From positions 51,048-74,278 of the forward strand of contig JH153442.1 of NCBI GenBank assembly GCA_000226015.1: a stretch of DNA of 23,231 nt, given 5' to 3'. Positions 1 to 10,500 of the stretch are shown one piece after another (position 1 is the first letter of the stretch; each line of letters begins with the position of its first letter). Both the position numbers and the translations under genes were made by a program. The notes beneath the pieces are model-generated. The model was not told where the DNA came from and ran no database searches. It worked only from the letters and a program-made list of their open reading frames with translations. The DNA comes from Mnemiopsis leidyi (Eukaryota > Ctenophora > Tentaculata > Lobata > Bolinopsidae).

Positions 1-1
1 T

Positions 2-263
2 ATGTTGATATGGAATAAGTTACCTATTGAGGTTAAGATTTCTTCTAGTCTAAACGTTTTTAAATCCAATTTAGAAGTGTTTAAGTGTAAAACCAAAGCT
101 TTGGGACTTGGGTATATGTGGTGTGGGAAATTTTTGGGAAATCTCTGATGAAGTTTTAAATAGAATAGAAGGTGTAAATTATTTGGAGAATAAGTTAAAG
201 CATAATACTTATCTTAAGGATAATCCTATTGTTGCTCAGAAAAGGTTTATAAACAGTCATTAG
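2..263 (+). pseudogene. LINE (non-LTR retrotransposon) reverse-transcriptase ORF, 3' end, frameshifted
   Basis: Frame 2 starts with MLIWNKLPIEVKISSSLNVF and continues with FKSNLEVF. This is the WNxLPxxV...SLxxFKxxL tail typical of the end of many non-LTR reverse-transcriptase ORFs. That frame stops at about 139. The frame one base later stays open from about 117 and reads FWEISDEVLNRIEGVNYLEN onward to a TAG at 261-263. The simplest reading is one continuous ORF tail broken by a single-base indel in the T/G-rich stretch at 117-136. Only the last ~85 codons lie in the window, so the catalytic motifs cannot be checked and the clade (CR1, Jockey, RTE and so on) cannot be assigned. The family call rests on the WNxLP...FKxxL pattern only. 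The copy is probably dead. Confidence 0.6.
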
Positions 264-283
264 ATTTTTCATAACTTTTTGAG

Positions 284-482
284 ATTTTAACAATCTGTAA
301 ATTTATTTTGATATTTTGAGTGATTATGTGTGATGATGCTGGCATCATTATTTATTATTTATTTTTTATTATTTATTAAAAGATTTTTAACAATTTGTAA
401 ATTTATTTACATATTTTGTGTGATTATGTGTGATGATGCTGGCATCATTATTTATTATTTGTTTTTATTTATTTATAGCACA
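284..482 (+). repeat. Two-copy 100-bp direct repeat with a built-in hairpin, in the LINE 3' flank
   Basis: The segment beginning GATTTTAACAATCTGTAAAT recurs 100 bp later with few changes. Each copy holds the inverted repeat ATGATGC-TG-GCATCAT (333-348 and 433-448), extendable outward by a wobble pair and one more pair. Both copies sit directly after the LINE ORF stop, so this is probably the element's 3' UTR with an internal duplication. Confidence 0.75.
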
Positions 483-660
483 GGAATAATTCGGAGATTT
501 CCTCTAATGGATACAAATAGTTCAAAAATTGTGCTTGAGGATATGAGTCACTGTTTCCCGTGCTCATATGCTGCGTATTTGATAGCCCTTCATAGCACCA
601 TGTGTCAGAGCACAATCGTGTATTTTAATTTTGACCATGGGTATGACTTCTGAGAATAAT

Positions 661-735
661 AACTCTAGTTAGAGTTTTTTCTCGTCTGATATTAAAAACG
701 GTATTTTGTTGCTATGATTTTTTAATATTTAGACG
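661..735. repeat. Two adjacent inverted repeats
   Basis: AACTCTA-GT-TAGAGTT (661-676) is a perfect 7-bp stem. It is followed by a longer imperfect stem whose arms are about 682-698 (TCGTCTGATATTAAAAA) and 719-735 (TTTTAATATTTAGACGA). It may be a remnant of a small foldback element. No coding potential is seen between 483 and 1083. Confidence 0.5.
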
Positions 736-1082
736 AAAAATAATATGAAAGAAAGGGTTAATGAAACAAATTGTTGATTTCATTTGCAGAACAATCAACT
801 TATATGATAAAAATTAATCAATGGCATCATCTATCCTCTAGGTAGTGCTCATAAATAGATCTTTTACTTACTGAAATAATTTAAAGATAATAATTTAATA
901 GAATAGTAACAGACTACCTGCTCGAGATTTTACATTAGATTGATGCTCAATCTCGTTCTCAGGTTCTCCTGAGAATATATATCCTCAATATGTTGTTTTT
1001 GAAGAGTCAAAGTAGATAAAAAGTGCCATAATGAATCTGGTTATTAAAGTAATATGGTTTCTTTTGCTAAGCTAAGCCAACA

Positions 1083-1125
1083 TAACCCCGCAACTCGCGC
1101 TGCGCGCGCCCTAGCGGGATGCACA
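1083..1125. other. Short GC-rich, CpG-rich hairpin island
   Basis: A block of alternating CG/GC (AACTCGCGCTGCGCGCGCC) is bounded by CCCGC and GCGGG arms inside otherwise AT-rich DNA. It lies about 350 bp upstream of the kinase start codon. It could be part of a promoter or a dispersed element; the sequence does not decide. Confidence 0.35.
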
Positions 1126-1408
1126 TGTACTGTAGATCAAAAGTGCCAGTAAATTTAGTATCGTGAAGCAGGATTGCTATGGTGCAATTGCTGCTCTATG
1201 CCCTGACTACATAATCAGAGCCTTAAATTATATTCTCAATGACCTCTTCATTTTGGAGTTTTACAGCTGTAAGAGTCACTTATTTCAAGACTGTAGCTCT
1301 AGAATTGTAGCAGATTTTGTCAGCAATCAATCTTTTCTGAAATTTGTGTTTGTTGATCACTTGCACTACATTTGGGACACGATAATGATAACAGAAGCCA
1401 TTTTCTCA

Positions 1409-1463
1409 TTGATTGTATTTCAGTAGCAAGGACATGCATTTTTTGTGGTACTAAAACTACAAG
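1409..1463 (+). promoter_or_regulatory. Putative 3' splice acceptor and 5' UTR of the NEK4-like gene
   Basis: TTGATTGTATTTCAG (AG at 1422-1423) has a good pyrimidine tract and lies 40 bp upstream of the ATG at 1464. It could end a 5' UTR intron or accept a trans-spliced leader. No upstream exon could be recognised in 483-1408, where no gene is visible. Confidence 0.35.
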
Positions 1464-1550
1464 ATGGAAAACTATGATTATGTTAGATTTTTGGGTCAAG
1501 GAAGCTATGGTGAGGTCCAGCTTGTTAAGCATGTACTGGAAGGGAAAGAG
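1464..1550 (+). CDS. NEK4: NEK4-like exon 1
   Basis: Encodes residues 1-29 and includes the P-loop GQGSYGEV followed by [11 protein letters not shown]. The start is supported by AAGATGG context and by the normal short distance (9 residues) to the glycine loop. The donor is GAG|GTGAGT, phase 0. Confidence 0.88.
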
Positions 1551-4500
1551 GTGAGTTATATTTTTCTTGAATTTGTTTTTATACCACAAATAAAATTTCA
1601 CATGTAACATTTCTAATGACCTATCATATTATACGGTATCTGCTATTATTACCCTTTTACTATTCATTTATTGACATGAAAAATGACTTGATTTAATCTA
1701 ATGTAGTAACTGCAGACTTGTGACAAAAAACTTTCAGTATGTACTGAAGAAGATTGGACTTCACAAGGCCTCAGCAAAAGAAAGATTCGCTGCAGAGCAA
1801 GAGGTAAAGTTAGAATCAAATAGTAACATATTCAGTTTTTTAAGCAAACTATCTAGAGTGTCAATGAAATATTTTGATGCACGTTCCTGTAATTCACGAC
1901 AAACTCTTAAATACCAGTAGTATTTTTAGCTAAGATCTGCTTACATGAGGGATAGTGTCATGTTGTTGTCATAGTTTTGTTGTATAATTTACACATTTAT
2001 GCTATATTGTTGTCATAGTTTTGTTATGTTACCAAATTTAAGTTATATTGTTGATTTAATTTTGTTGTGTTGCCATATTTATGCTATATTGTTGTCTTAG
2101 CTTTGTTATGTTGTTACCATAGTTATGTCGAAGCTACAGTTATGTGCTGCCACATCTCCACTAACTCGTTATAGAGGACACCTTGTATCACCAGCACCTG
2201 CTGTAACGACCCCCCAAGAAGCAATCCTATCAAATCCTACTTCTTTCAGTCCTTTACACGAGATGTGTTATGTTCTGACAAAACCATGTACAATGTGAAT
2301 GTATTACCGTGTACATATTCAATCGTGATTAGGTCATGCAAATTTGCAGTACTGCTGATTATCGAGAATTAAAACAGTTAAGACATCATGTCTTGTGGGT
2401 ATCCTAAGATGCTCGTTCTGTCGAATTTAGCCTATAAGTACCAATCCTCGACTATACAGACTATAAGTACAAAAAATCGACGATATTGGGTTAAGAAAAT
2501 AAAATTTTTCTTAAACATTACAGCCAGGTTATAGCCCCCGTGTCTTACAGCTAGCCTACTGTTGTAGGCCTCTGGCCAGGTGTACAGTAAAGCAGTGCAG
2601 TCCAGTACAAGTTCTTAGTGTATGTCCATCTAATGGCCTGTAATATCGAAATATACTGCAGGGTATAATTAACCCTCGTTGCCAATGACCAGTGACACAT
2701 CAGCGATGTGATCACGTGATCTCTAAGTGAGGACTACACCTGTTGCCATGGTTACATGTCTGGTTACCAGGGTAGTGAGTAAAGCAGGAAGTTGTTTGAA
2801 CCTGTAGAGGCCCTGTATTGGTGGGCTATACGGGGGTGAATTACAGTAGGCTAGCTATGCAGGTAATAGGGGTCGTGTAATTGTTAGATTGTAGCTTCCT
2901 TTATTCTACGGGAGAACTGGGTCATCGGCTGTGTGTATTGATATTGTATATTTGATATCAACCCATAGGTATTATATTATCATACCATATTAAGGTACGA
3001 GGAAATTCTCGTACCTGATCTAATCAATCGTTAGATTCAAATTCAAATTCAAGCTTGTATGTAAACACCTCGTACCCTCGACCACAGCCTTGCTCTACAC
3101 ATAGTTGTACCGAACATCACAATGACAATGAATCTCAAGTATAAAGTCACATAACGCGATGTTGTCTGGTGCTCCATTATGTGTTCTGACACTGCTTGTC
3201 AGATAATGTGTATAATAGAGACTAGAACTAGGTACTGCTATAATATAGACTAGAACTAGGTACTGATATAATATAGACTAGAACTAGGTACTTCTATAAT
3301 ATAGACTAGAACTAGGTACTTCTATAATATAGACTAGAACTAGGTACTTCTATAATATAGACTAGAACTAGGTACTGCTATAATATAGACTAGAACTAGG
3401 TACTGCTATAATATAGACTAGAACTAGGTACTGCTATAATATAGACTAGAACTAGGTACTTCTATGATGTAGACTAGAACTAGGTACTGCTCTACCCAAG
3501 TTGCAACGGTTCCCGTCGTCCTGCCCCATAACATTTTTTCCCGCATATTTTGTCCCAGCGTCCCTTACCCTAACCCTAACCCTAACCCAAACGAAATTGT
3601 CTCCTGTGGAGCAGGCCGTCAGTACTCAGTTGGGCTAAATCTCTGGGTTACAGTGATCTGGGGCACGATGGTCTGGGGCAGGACGTCGGCCACCGCCTGC
3701 AACAGTACGCTAGCCATAAGATACAGGGAGACAGTAGTCTAGCTATAAGACACAGGAGACAGTAGTCTAGCTATAAGACACAGGTGCTAGGCTCGTCTTT
3801 ATTTTAAAATACATTTTATTGTTAGATCACGTGTAAAAATATATTTTACTCTCTTTATCTTGTAACATTGTACAGTATAGTGTAAACAATTTATACTGTA
3901 CATTTTACACTGTTCAGTATACATTGTGTACATTTATAGTGTACATCGTACATTATACATTGCACACTGCTCTATATATATATGTACTTTAACGTGCACT
4001 AGCTTCTACTGGACCTGACATATTAATGCAACCCTGAGGCTCCGTCAACGTCACATCATTACAATACTGCCAGCCCTCGTAACCGTACAGTAACCGTATA
4101 GTTGTTATTGAAGCTACTGTGTAGGCTGGGACAGTGGCCGCCTTGGTAGATTTGGGGGAGGGAGGGGGCACTGACCATGATACCCTGAATACGTGGTCAA
4201 TGTTCGAGTTCGACTATTAACCACAGAAGCACCAAGATTTCACCCATGGCCACGGTCAAAATGGACGACTTGTAGTCAACTCCGCCCGCCGAACCCCGTG
4301 CCGGGCGGCCCCCATCTTAAGATTAAAGGTAGCATCGTGACGCAGCTTAAATTTGACATATTTCCACATTTGGCAGCCAAGTTACATTTTAATAACGGGG
4401 TATTGATGTACAGTGTAATACAATCTAATAAACTTGGATGACTGATTATTGAACTGTGCGAAATAGAAGTTGTTGCTGCAGCTTATTGCTGGTATTCTAT

Positions 4501-7500
4501 TACATTATTCTATACAGTAAGGGCGTTCTACTACTTGTGGTGTAGGTCGGTTGAATCACATTCCCGCAAATGTTATTCTCAATAAATTATTCATTTGTAA
4601 TGTTGACATAGTTTACAGATACGTACTAGGTGTACATGTAAGAGGTTTACAGGTGAATCCAAGAATGTTGACCCAGGTCCCCCAGCCCACAACAAAGCTC
4701 TAAACCTGCAATAACTTGAAGTTGTAGAAATTGAAAGCTGTGCTCTTTTAAAGCCTAATGATGGAGTGTTAATGACCCTTTCTCTCCGACATCGTGGACA
4801 TCTGCAATGTCTTGATAATGGAGTAACTTTGTTGTATTTAACCGCTGTCAGAAGCTGTATCCTGTTGCTTAGCAACATAGCGCCGGTAAACTGTTTTAAC
4901 AAATTGACGAGTTTTCAATCGTAGAGATTCTGCAAGTTTCAAGTTTTATATTTGTCTACATCTTAAAGATATCAAAGCTAGTGGTTGAGAGGCCCGAGAA
5001 ACACATTACATAGAAAGTAATACTGACAATATTAGATACACTTAGGAAGAACTTGAACTGTTAGCTAAAAATATTAGAATTTAGATTTAAAAAAGCGATT
5101 TATAGGATATTTCTCCAAATTAAAATGAAAATTCAAATATTTTTGTGTCGACGAAAGTTCTAGTAGCTTTACACTTCACTCTCCTCATGATATCACATTT
5201 ACAGTCTTGTTGACTTATCCGTTTACTTGGATATATACATATCGAGCTTGTTATACAGTTAAAAGTGCTTGTCCATGTGTCACGCCCTCATTTCCAAGCA
5301 GCTGCAAAACGTATTTGACAGACAGCTAGGTCTACCGCCCACGTGCTACTACCCACGTGTGTTGTGAATGTGTCACGTGTTTGTATAAGCTATCACGTGT
5401 CTTGTTAAAAGCGTGCCATGTACTCATATGAGAATCGTGCAGAGTCTGGGAAAATTGAGCCGGTGGTGTAAAAATAAGAAAAAAAGTTTATTTGTGTATG
5501 TGAAAAATATAACTATAAAATCGAGAGATCTTGAAGTAAATTGGAGTCTTCAGGACATTAGACATATTCATATTTCTTTAAATAGTCCAAGGTAGTGGGT
5601 TATTGACTCTGAACATTTGAGCAGGGACAAGAGATCCAACAGTGAATATTAATCGGTCTGTCTCAAGCAAAACCGCTCGTCCCTAATTGTGCCTGTCACG
5701 TGACAACTCCCATCATGTGTAATTGTCACTTTCTCCAGTCACGTGACGTATTGTAATGAATTGCTAATCCCGACTCGCTGGTCCCATCAGACAGCTCGGA
5801 AGTTAGGGTTGCTTGCGGAGTGAATCCCACCCGATCTGTTTGTCCCTGATTCACATGACACGTTTGATTGGCGTGTCTCTCCTCCTGATGAGCAATATTA
5901 GTATATTAGCTTGTAATGACATGCCGTGTGTAAGCAGTAACATTATTATGCAGCTCATGTTTATTATATAGCTGGTTTTGTTTGGCGCCAGTCCCTTAAT
6001 GAGCCGGTCCTCCTGACTCTGCACAGAATATTCAGCGACAAGATTAACAAATACTGGCTCGTCTCACTAAATTCGAGTTGTAGAGACCTTCCCTGGTGGG
6101 TCAACTATGACTTCTTGTAACTATATCTTTATAAAGTACCGTTAGTTACATGTACAAATGTTAATTTTGTGTGAGAATGAGGGTCCCGCCTGGCGACGAA
6201 AACACGTCCCATTTCCCCCATCCCCCTGGAAATTGTTAACCCTGCACATATTCTTTGCCCATATAAGGAGCGGCCCTAATTGCCGTCTCCCGATAAAGCT
6301 AAGGGTCTGATATTTTCATTAAATAAAGTCCTGTTTACCCTTGTTTACGGAGTCTGGTTACCATGGTAGCCGCGTGACGTGCCGGTCACCCTAGTGACGG
6401 TAACCAGGTAAATAAGTAACCAGGTGATGTGAACCTGATATTCTATACTCTTGTAAAGTAAACCGGGGGTATTGAGACTTGGAAACCTGCCAGATTCTAG
6501 TCTGAATATTCAGGCAGGGGGCTGCTGCATCCTAATGGGAATCCTTAACTCTGTGAGTGTCTTGTTAAGTGGAATGTGATGTTATGTACCGGACATGTTG
6601 TACTGACGTGGGACTTAGTGGGGGACTTAGTGGGGGACTTAGTGGGACTTAGTGGGACTTAGTGGGAACTAGTGGGGGACTTAGTGGGAGCTAGTGGGGG
6701 ACTTAGTGGGGCACTTAGTGGGACTTAGTGGGACTTAGTGGGGACTTAGTGGGGGACTTAGTGGGACTTAGTGGGGGACTTAGTGGGGGACTTAGTGGGG
6801 GACTTAGTGGAGGACTTAGTGGGAGCTAGTGGAGGCGGGAAGCGTTCTTTTTCTGGCAGAGTTACAGAAAAAGTTTAGGAGTTTGTCCTTCTTAGTTAAC
6901 TGGATCAACTTTAATGTTGTATTTACTAATTACACTGCTTATGTTGCAGTGTAATTTTTGCACAAACTGAAATATAACATTTAATATGGTACTATTATGT
7001 GATTATACGGAGCGGTAATTGAGAGAGAAATAGAGAAATAGAGAAATAGAGAAATAGAGAAATAGAGAAATAGAGAAATGTACGTGATAACAATGCATAT
7101 ATCCTCGCTGTGCGTGCTATATATCACTGTCGTGGCAGCTGGCACCCTCAAGGGAGGAGATCTGCTCCAGCACATTGTACATTATTGTTCTGGAACTAGG
7201 AGGAAGGAAAATGAAAATCATGTTAATATGGAATTCAGAGAATTCAGATTGAAATTCTACGTTTTCAACTATCAATGATCATTATTTCTTAACTAATCGT
7301 TATTTGAACGAGACATTTTCCAGCACTTAGCGGACGAACAAATATATGAACCCCCACATTTTTGAAGCACAATTTTTAGTCAATAAAAATGAATTCATAT
7401 TTTGTTTGAAGAACTATTTGTTCGGGTACAAAAATACAAAAATTGTCAATTACAGATTGAATTTGTCAGTTCCCACATTCAAAAAGTTCCCAGACCAAAT

Positions 7501-10500
7501 CAGTCTTTAACTGTCCAGCACTTCAGTGGCTTCAATCATTATAATTGTCGGTCTATCCTCACTGAATAGCTAACCTGTTCTCTCCGCTGAAGCATCACGT
7601 CTACTTTTAGATTAATGACAAGTCAATATTAATCACACAGCAATGACAGACGTCACTCACGTGACTACCATATTTGGTAGTGTAAATGTCACGTGACTAC
7701 CATATTTGGTAGTTTAAATGTCACGTGACTCATTCCCTCTCAGTCTCACCTCAGTAATGATAATTGTGAACCTGATCAGCCCTCTCCTCTGACCATTATA
7801 TAAAAGACTACTCGCTAACTCTGTACCATGGACGAGCAGGGCTATTGAAGTGTGGAGATTGTCTTGTTAGCTAATCTTGTTTAATGAACACAGTCACTAG
7901 AGAATAGTAGGTTCATTACAGCCGACAGTGGAGTTCATTAATCTTTATTGTAATCTAGCTGCTAGCTAGAGCTGACAGCTGCTTCTCGGTTTGCTCCAGT
8001 CTCATATCATTCTGACGTCCTTCATTTGACAAGTCAGACTAGTCAGATATCAAGATCAAATGAAAGAAAATCCAAAACCCATAAAAACTTCTTAAATCTC
8101 ATACTACTCCAGTGATACCAATTAATCACTTTAAAACACAGTGCTATCCAGCGTGCAAGCTGTCGAATTTTTCTGTAGTTTAGCCGCTTCTGAAGAAGTA
8201 TCCTTCACAACAGCAACAGGAGCTTTCCCTCTCAACCTTCTAATAGATCGTTTTGGAAACAAGAAAGCGCTGACAATCTTCTTCCAGATAAACTGTCTAA
8301 AGCTGCTGACAGTGATGCAGTACACAAAGAAGTTAGCCATGATGTTGAGATACTGCACGTAGCAGGCAGCCCTCCAAACAGTGTCACTGTATTGCACACC
8401 AAGAACCCAGGTCACGAAGGTGACACTAAGAGGCAGATACGAGATGAAGAGAACGAGTACCGTCCGCGTCAGGAGGACGGTTATTACCCCTTCTTTACGG
8501 AGCGTCTGGTTCTGTTCCCTAGCAACCCTCCTGGCAACAATGAGGAGAAGGACGGAGGTGATGATGAGGATTGGGTAGGAAATGAGGGTGATTACAGGGA
8601 AACACACCAGGAAGTAAGTATCATACCAGTCTGGAATGTTGAGTCCCGTTCCTCTGTAGCTGTAGTTACACTCGTAGTCGCTGTAGCTGAAGTGAATAGT
8701 CTCCCTCAAGAACCTCATCTTCACATAGAACACGGGGGAGTAGAGGAGCAGGACCAGGAACCACACCACACAGCACACTCTGTGTCCGAACCTGGCCGAC
8801 AAGGTGCCTGCTGATAGGGGGTGTCTTACTGTTACCACCTTGAACGTTGTCATGGTGCACGTCAGTAGAATTGTAGCTCCAGCCCCTATCCAGCCCACAT
8901 TATCTTGCACGTGACAAAGAAACTCCCCTGCTATCCAAGTATCAGTCTGTATCGCCATGGTAACGGGTATCACCCTGAACACAGTCTGCATCAGATCGCA
9001 GACAGCTAAGTGTTGTATAACAGTGACAATAACCTTGTGCTGCTTTATAGCCCGGTACCGTGTTGTGGATATCAGGATCAGTGTATCCCCGCCCAGTGAG
9101 GATATCAGGGTTATACAACTCCATACCACTAGAGCTATCCTCTCTGCGTCCTCTTTTATACCGTGCAGTGTCTTGTTGTCTGTACGCATTGTACTGATGT
9201 TGTATTTTTAGTACTGATGTTGTAGTTCAGAACTGATGTTGTAGTGTCGGGACTGATGATGTAGTTCAGTACTGATGTTGTAGTGTCGGGACTGATGTTA
9301 TAGTTTTAGTACTGGTGTTGTATTTTCAGTACTGATGTTGTAGCTGTTCTGGTATTGCTGGAAACTTCTTTTTTGTGGCTTTCTATCTGATATTATACTA
9401 GTTTGTAGCAATTTTAAATAAGAACTTTTGTCCGAACATTTGGTGATCAATATTCCGATGAACAACACGAAAAAACAGGAGTGAGGACACGCGATAAAAA
9501 TTATCAATAGCAGGTTCTCTCAAAAGATATTTCAGTGCAGCGCAAAAATCAATTTAAGCTGGTTAAACAAAATGATACTTCCATCTAGAGAATTTACAGA
9601 ATGTTTCAAAAGAGGGGACGGTTACACTTTCATTGTGTCGTTCGCGGAGGCAATGAAACGAGCTAAAATTATTGTAGAAATATTTTCTTCATCCTCAGCT
9701 ACTCAAATTATTTGTATAATAGTAGTTGTTGAAAGTTTCAAAAGATGAAAATCTATATTCTTTGAGATACTGCACGAGCAAAATTCGGTCAAAGCAACAG
9801 AGAAAGCCGATCTCTAAAATTAAAGAAGAATAGATAGAGATCTGATGGATGGTCGACCAGCATTGCTGGCATTCCTGGATGTTTAATGTATTTGTTTGAT
9901 ACACTAAAGCAGTAAATTTGGATCTTATCTATTGTTGTGGCACTTGCTGGAGCGTCCTGCTTGTATTATTCATGTACAAAAGATATAATTATTTATAACT
10001 TAATAGTTTGACAATAGCAGATAGCATCTACAGGTCATTGTGATGTCGTAGTTATACGTTCGGTTTATAAACAATCACATTCCAATTTCCATACCATGTC
10101 ACGATTCATGGGATAATCATGAATAAAGACGCCTGAATGTGAAGTTCAAAAAATGCAATAAATTTGTTCTACTAATTTCCTTAAACAGCAGTTCAACGGT
10201 TAACCTTCTTTGATATTCTTTGAGATCGCACTGAGGTTGCATTGTCGCTGACTGTACCAACATTACATTATCTGTGCACTGTGTAGTAGTATAGGGGGGG
10301 GGGGGACACGTCCCCCAGTATAGGTGATGTTTAATGTTTATGCTGTATTGAGCCTGCAATAAGAATGCCCTTCTTTAATTGGATTATAGTGCCACATAAC
10401 ATAAAGTTAGAATACCACGCCTCTTCGTCATTTGTATGTAATTCCCTTATAGCCAACAAATAGTTTGATAGAATTTTCCAATCAAGTTCAGAATCAAGTC

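Noticed and set aside
1163..1426. 87-codon ORF upstream of the kinase start
   Set aside because: It begins at GTG rather than ATG, has no recognisable domain, and overlaps the likely 5' UTR acceptor.
3211..3489. CRISPR-like regular 28-bp repeats
   Set aside because: Units are directly contiguous with no unique spacers, and the host is eukaryotic. The same applies to the 41-bp and 19-bp arrays.
4591..4902. 103-codon minus-strand ORF with several Cys/Arg residues (CRCPRCRRE)
   Set aside because: CxxC-like residues lack any zinc-finger spacing, there is no exon border evidence, and no domain is recognised.
5775..5825. Possible 5S rRNA or 5S-derived SINE fragment (CTCGGAAGTTAG)
   Set aside because: Only about 12 bp matches well; flanking sequence does not follow the 5S order.
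8392..8814. 140-codon plus-strand ORF
   Set aside because: Antisense shadow of the GPCR coding sequence, with no domain.
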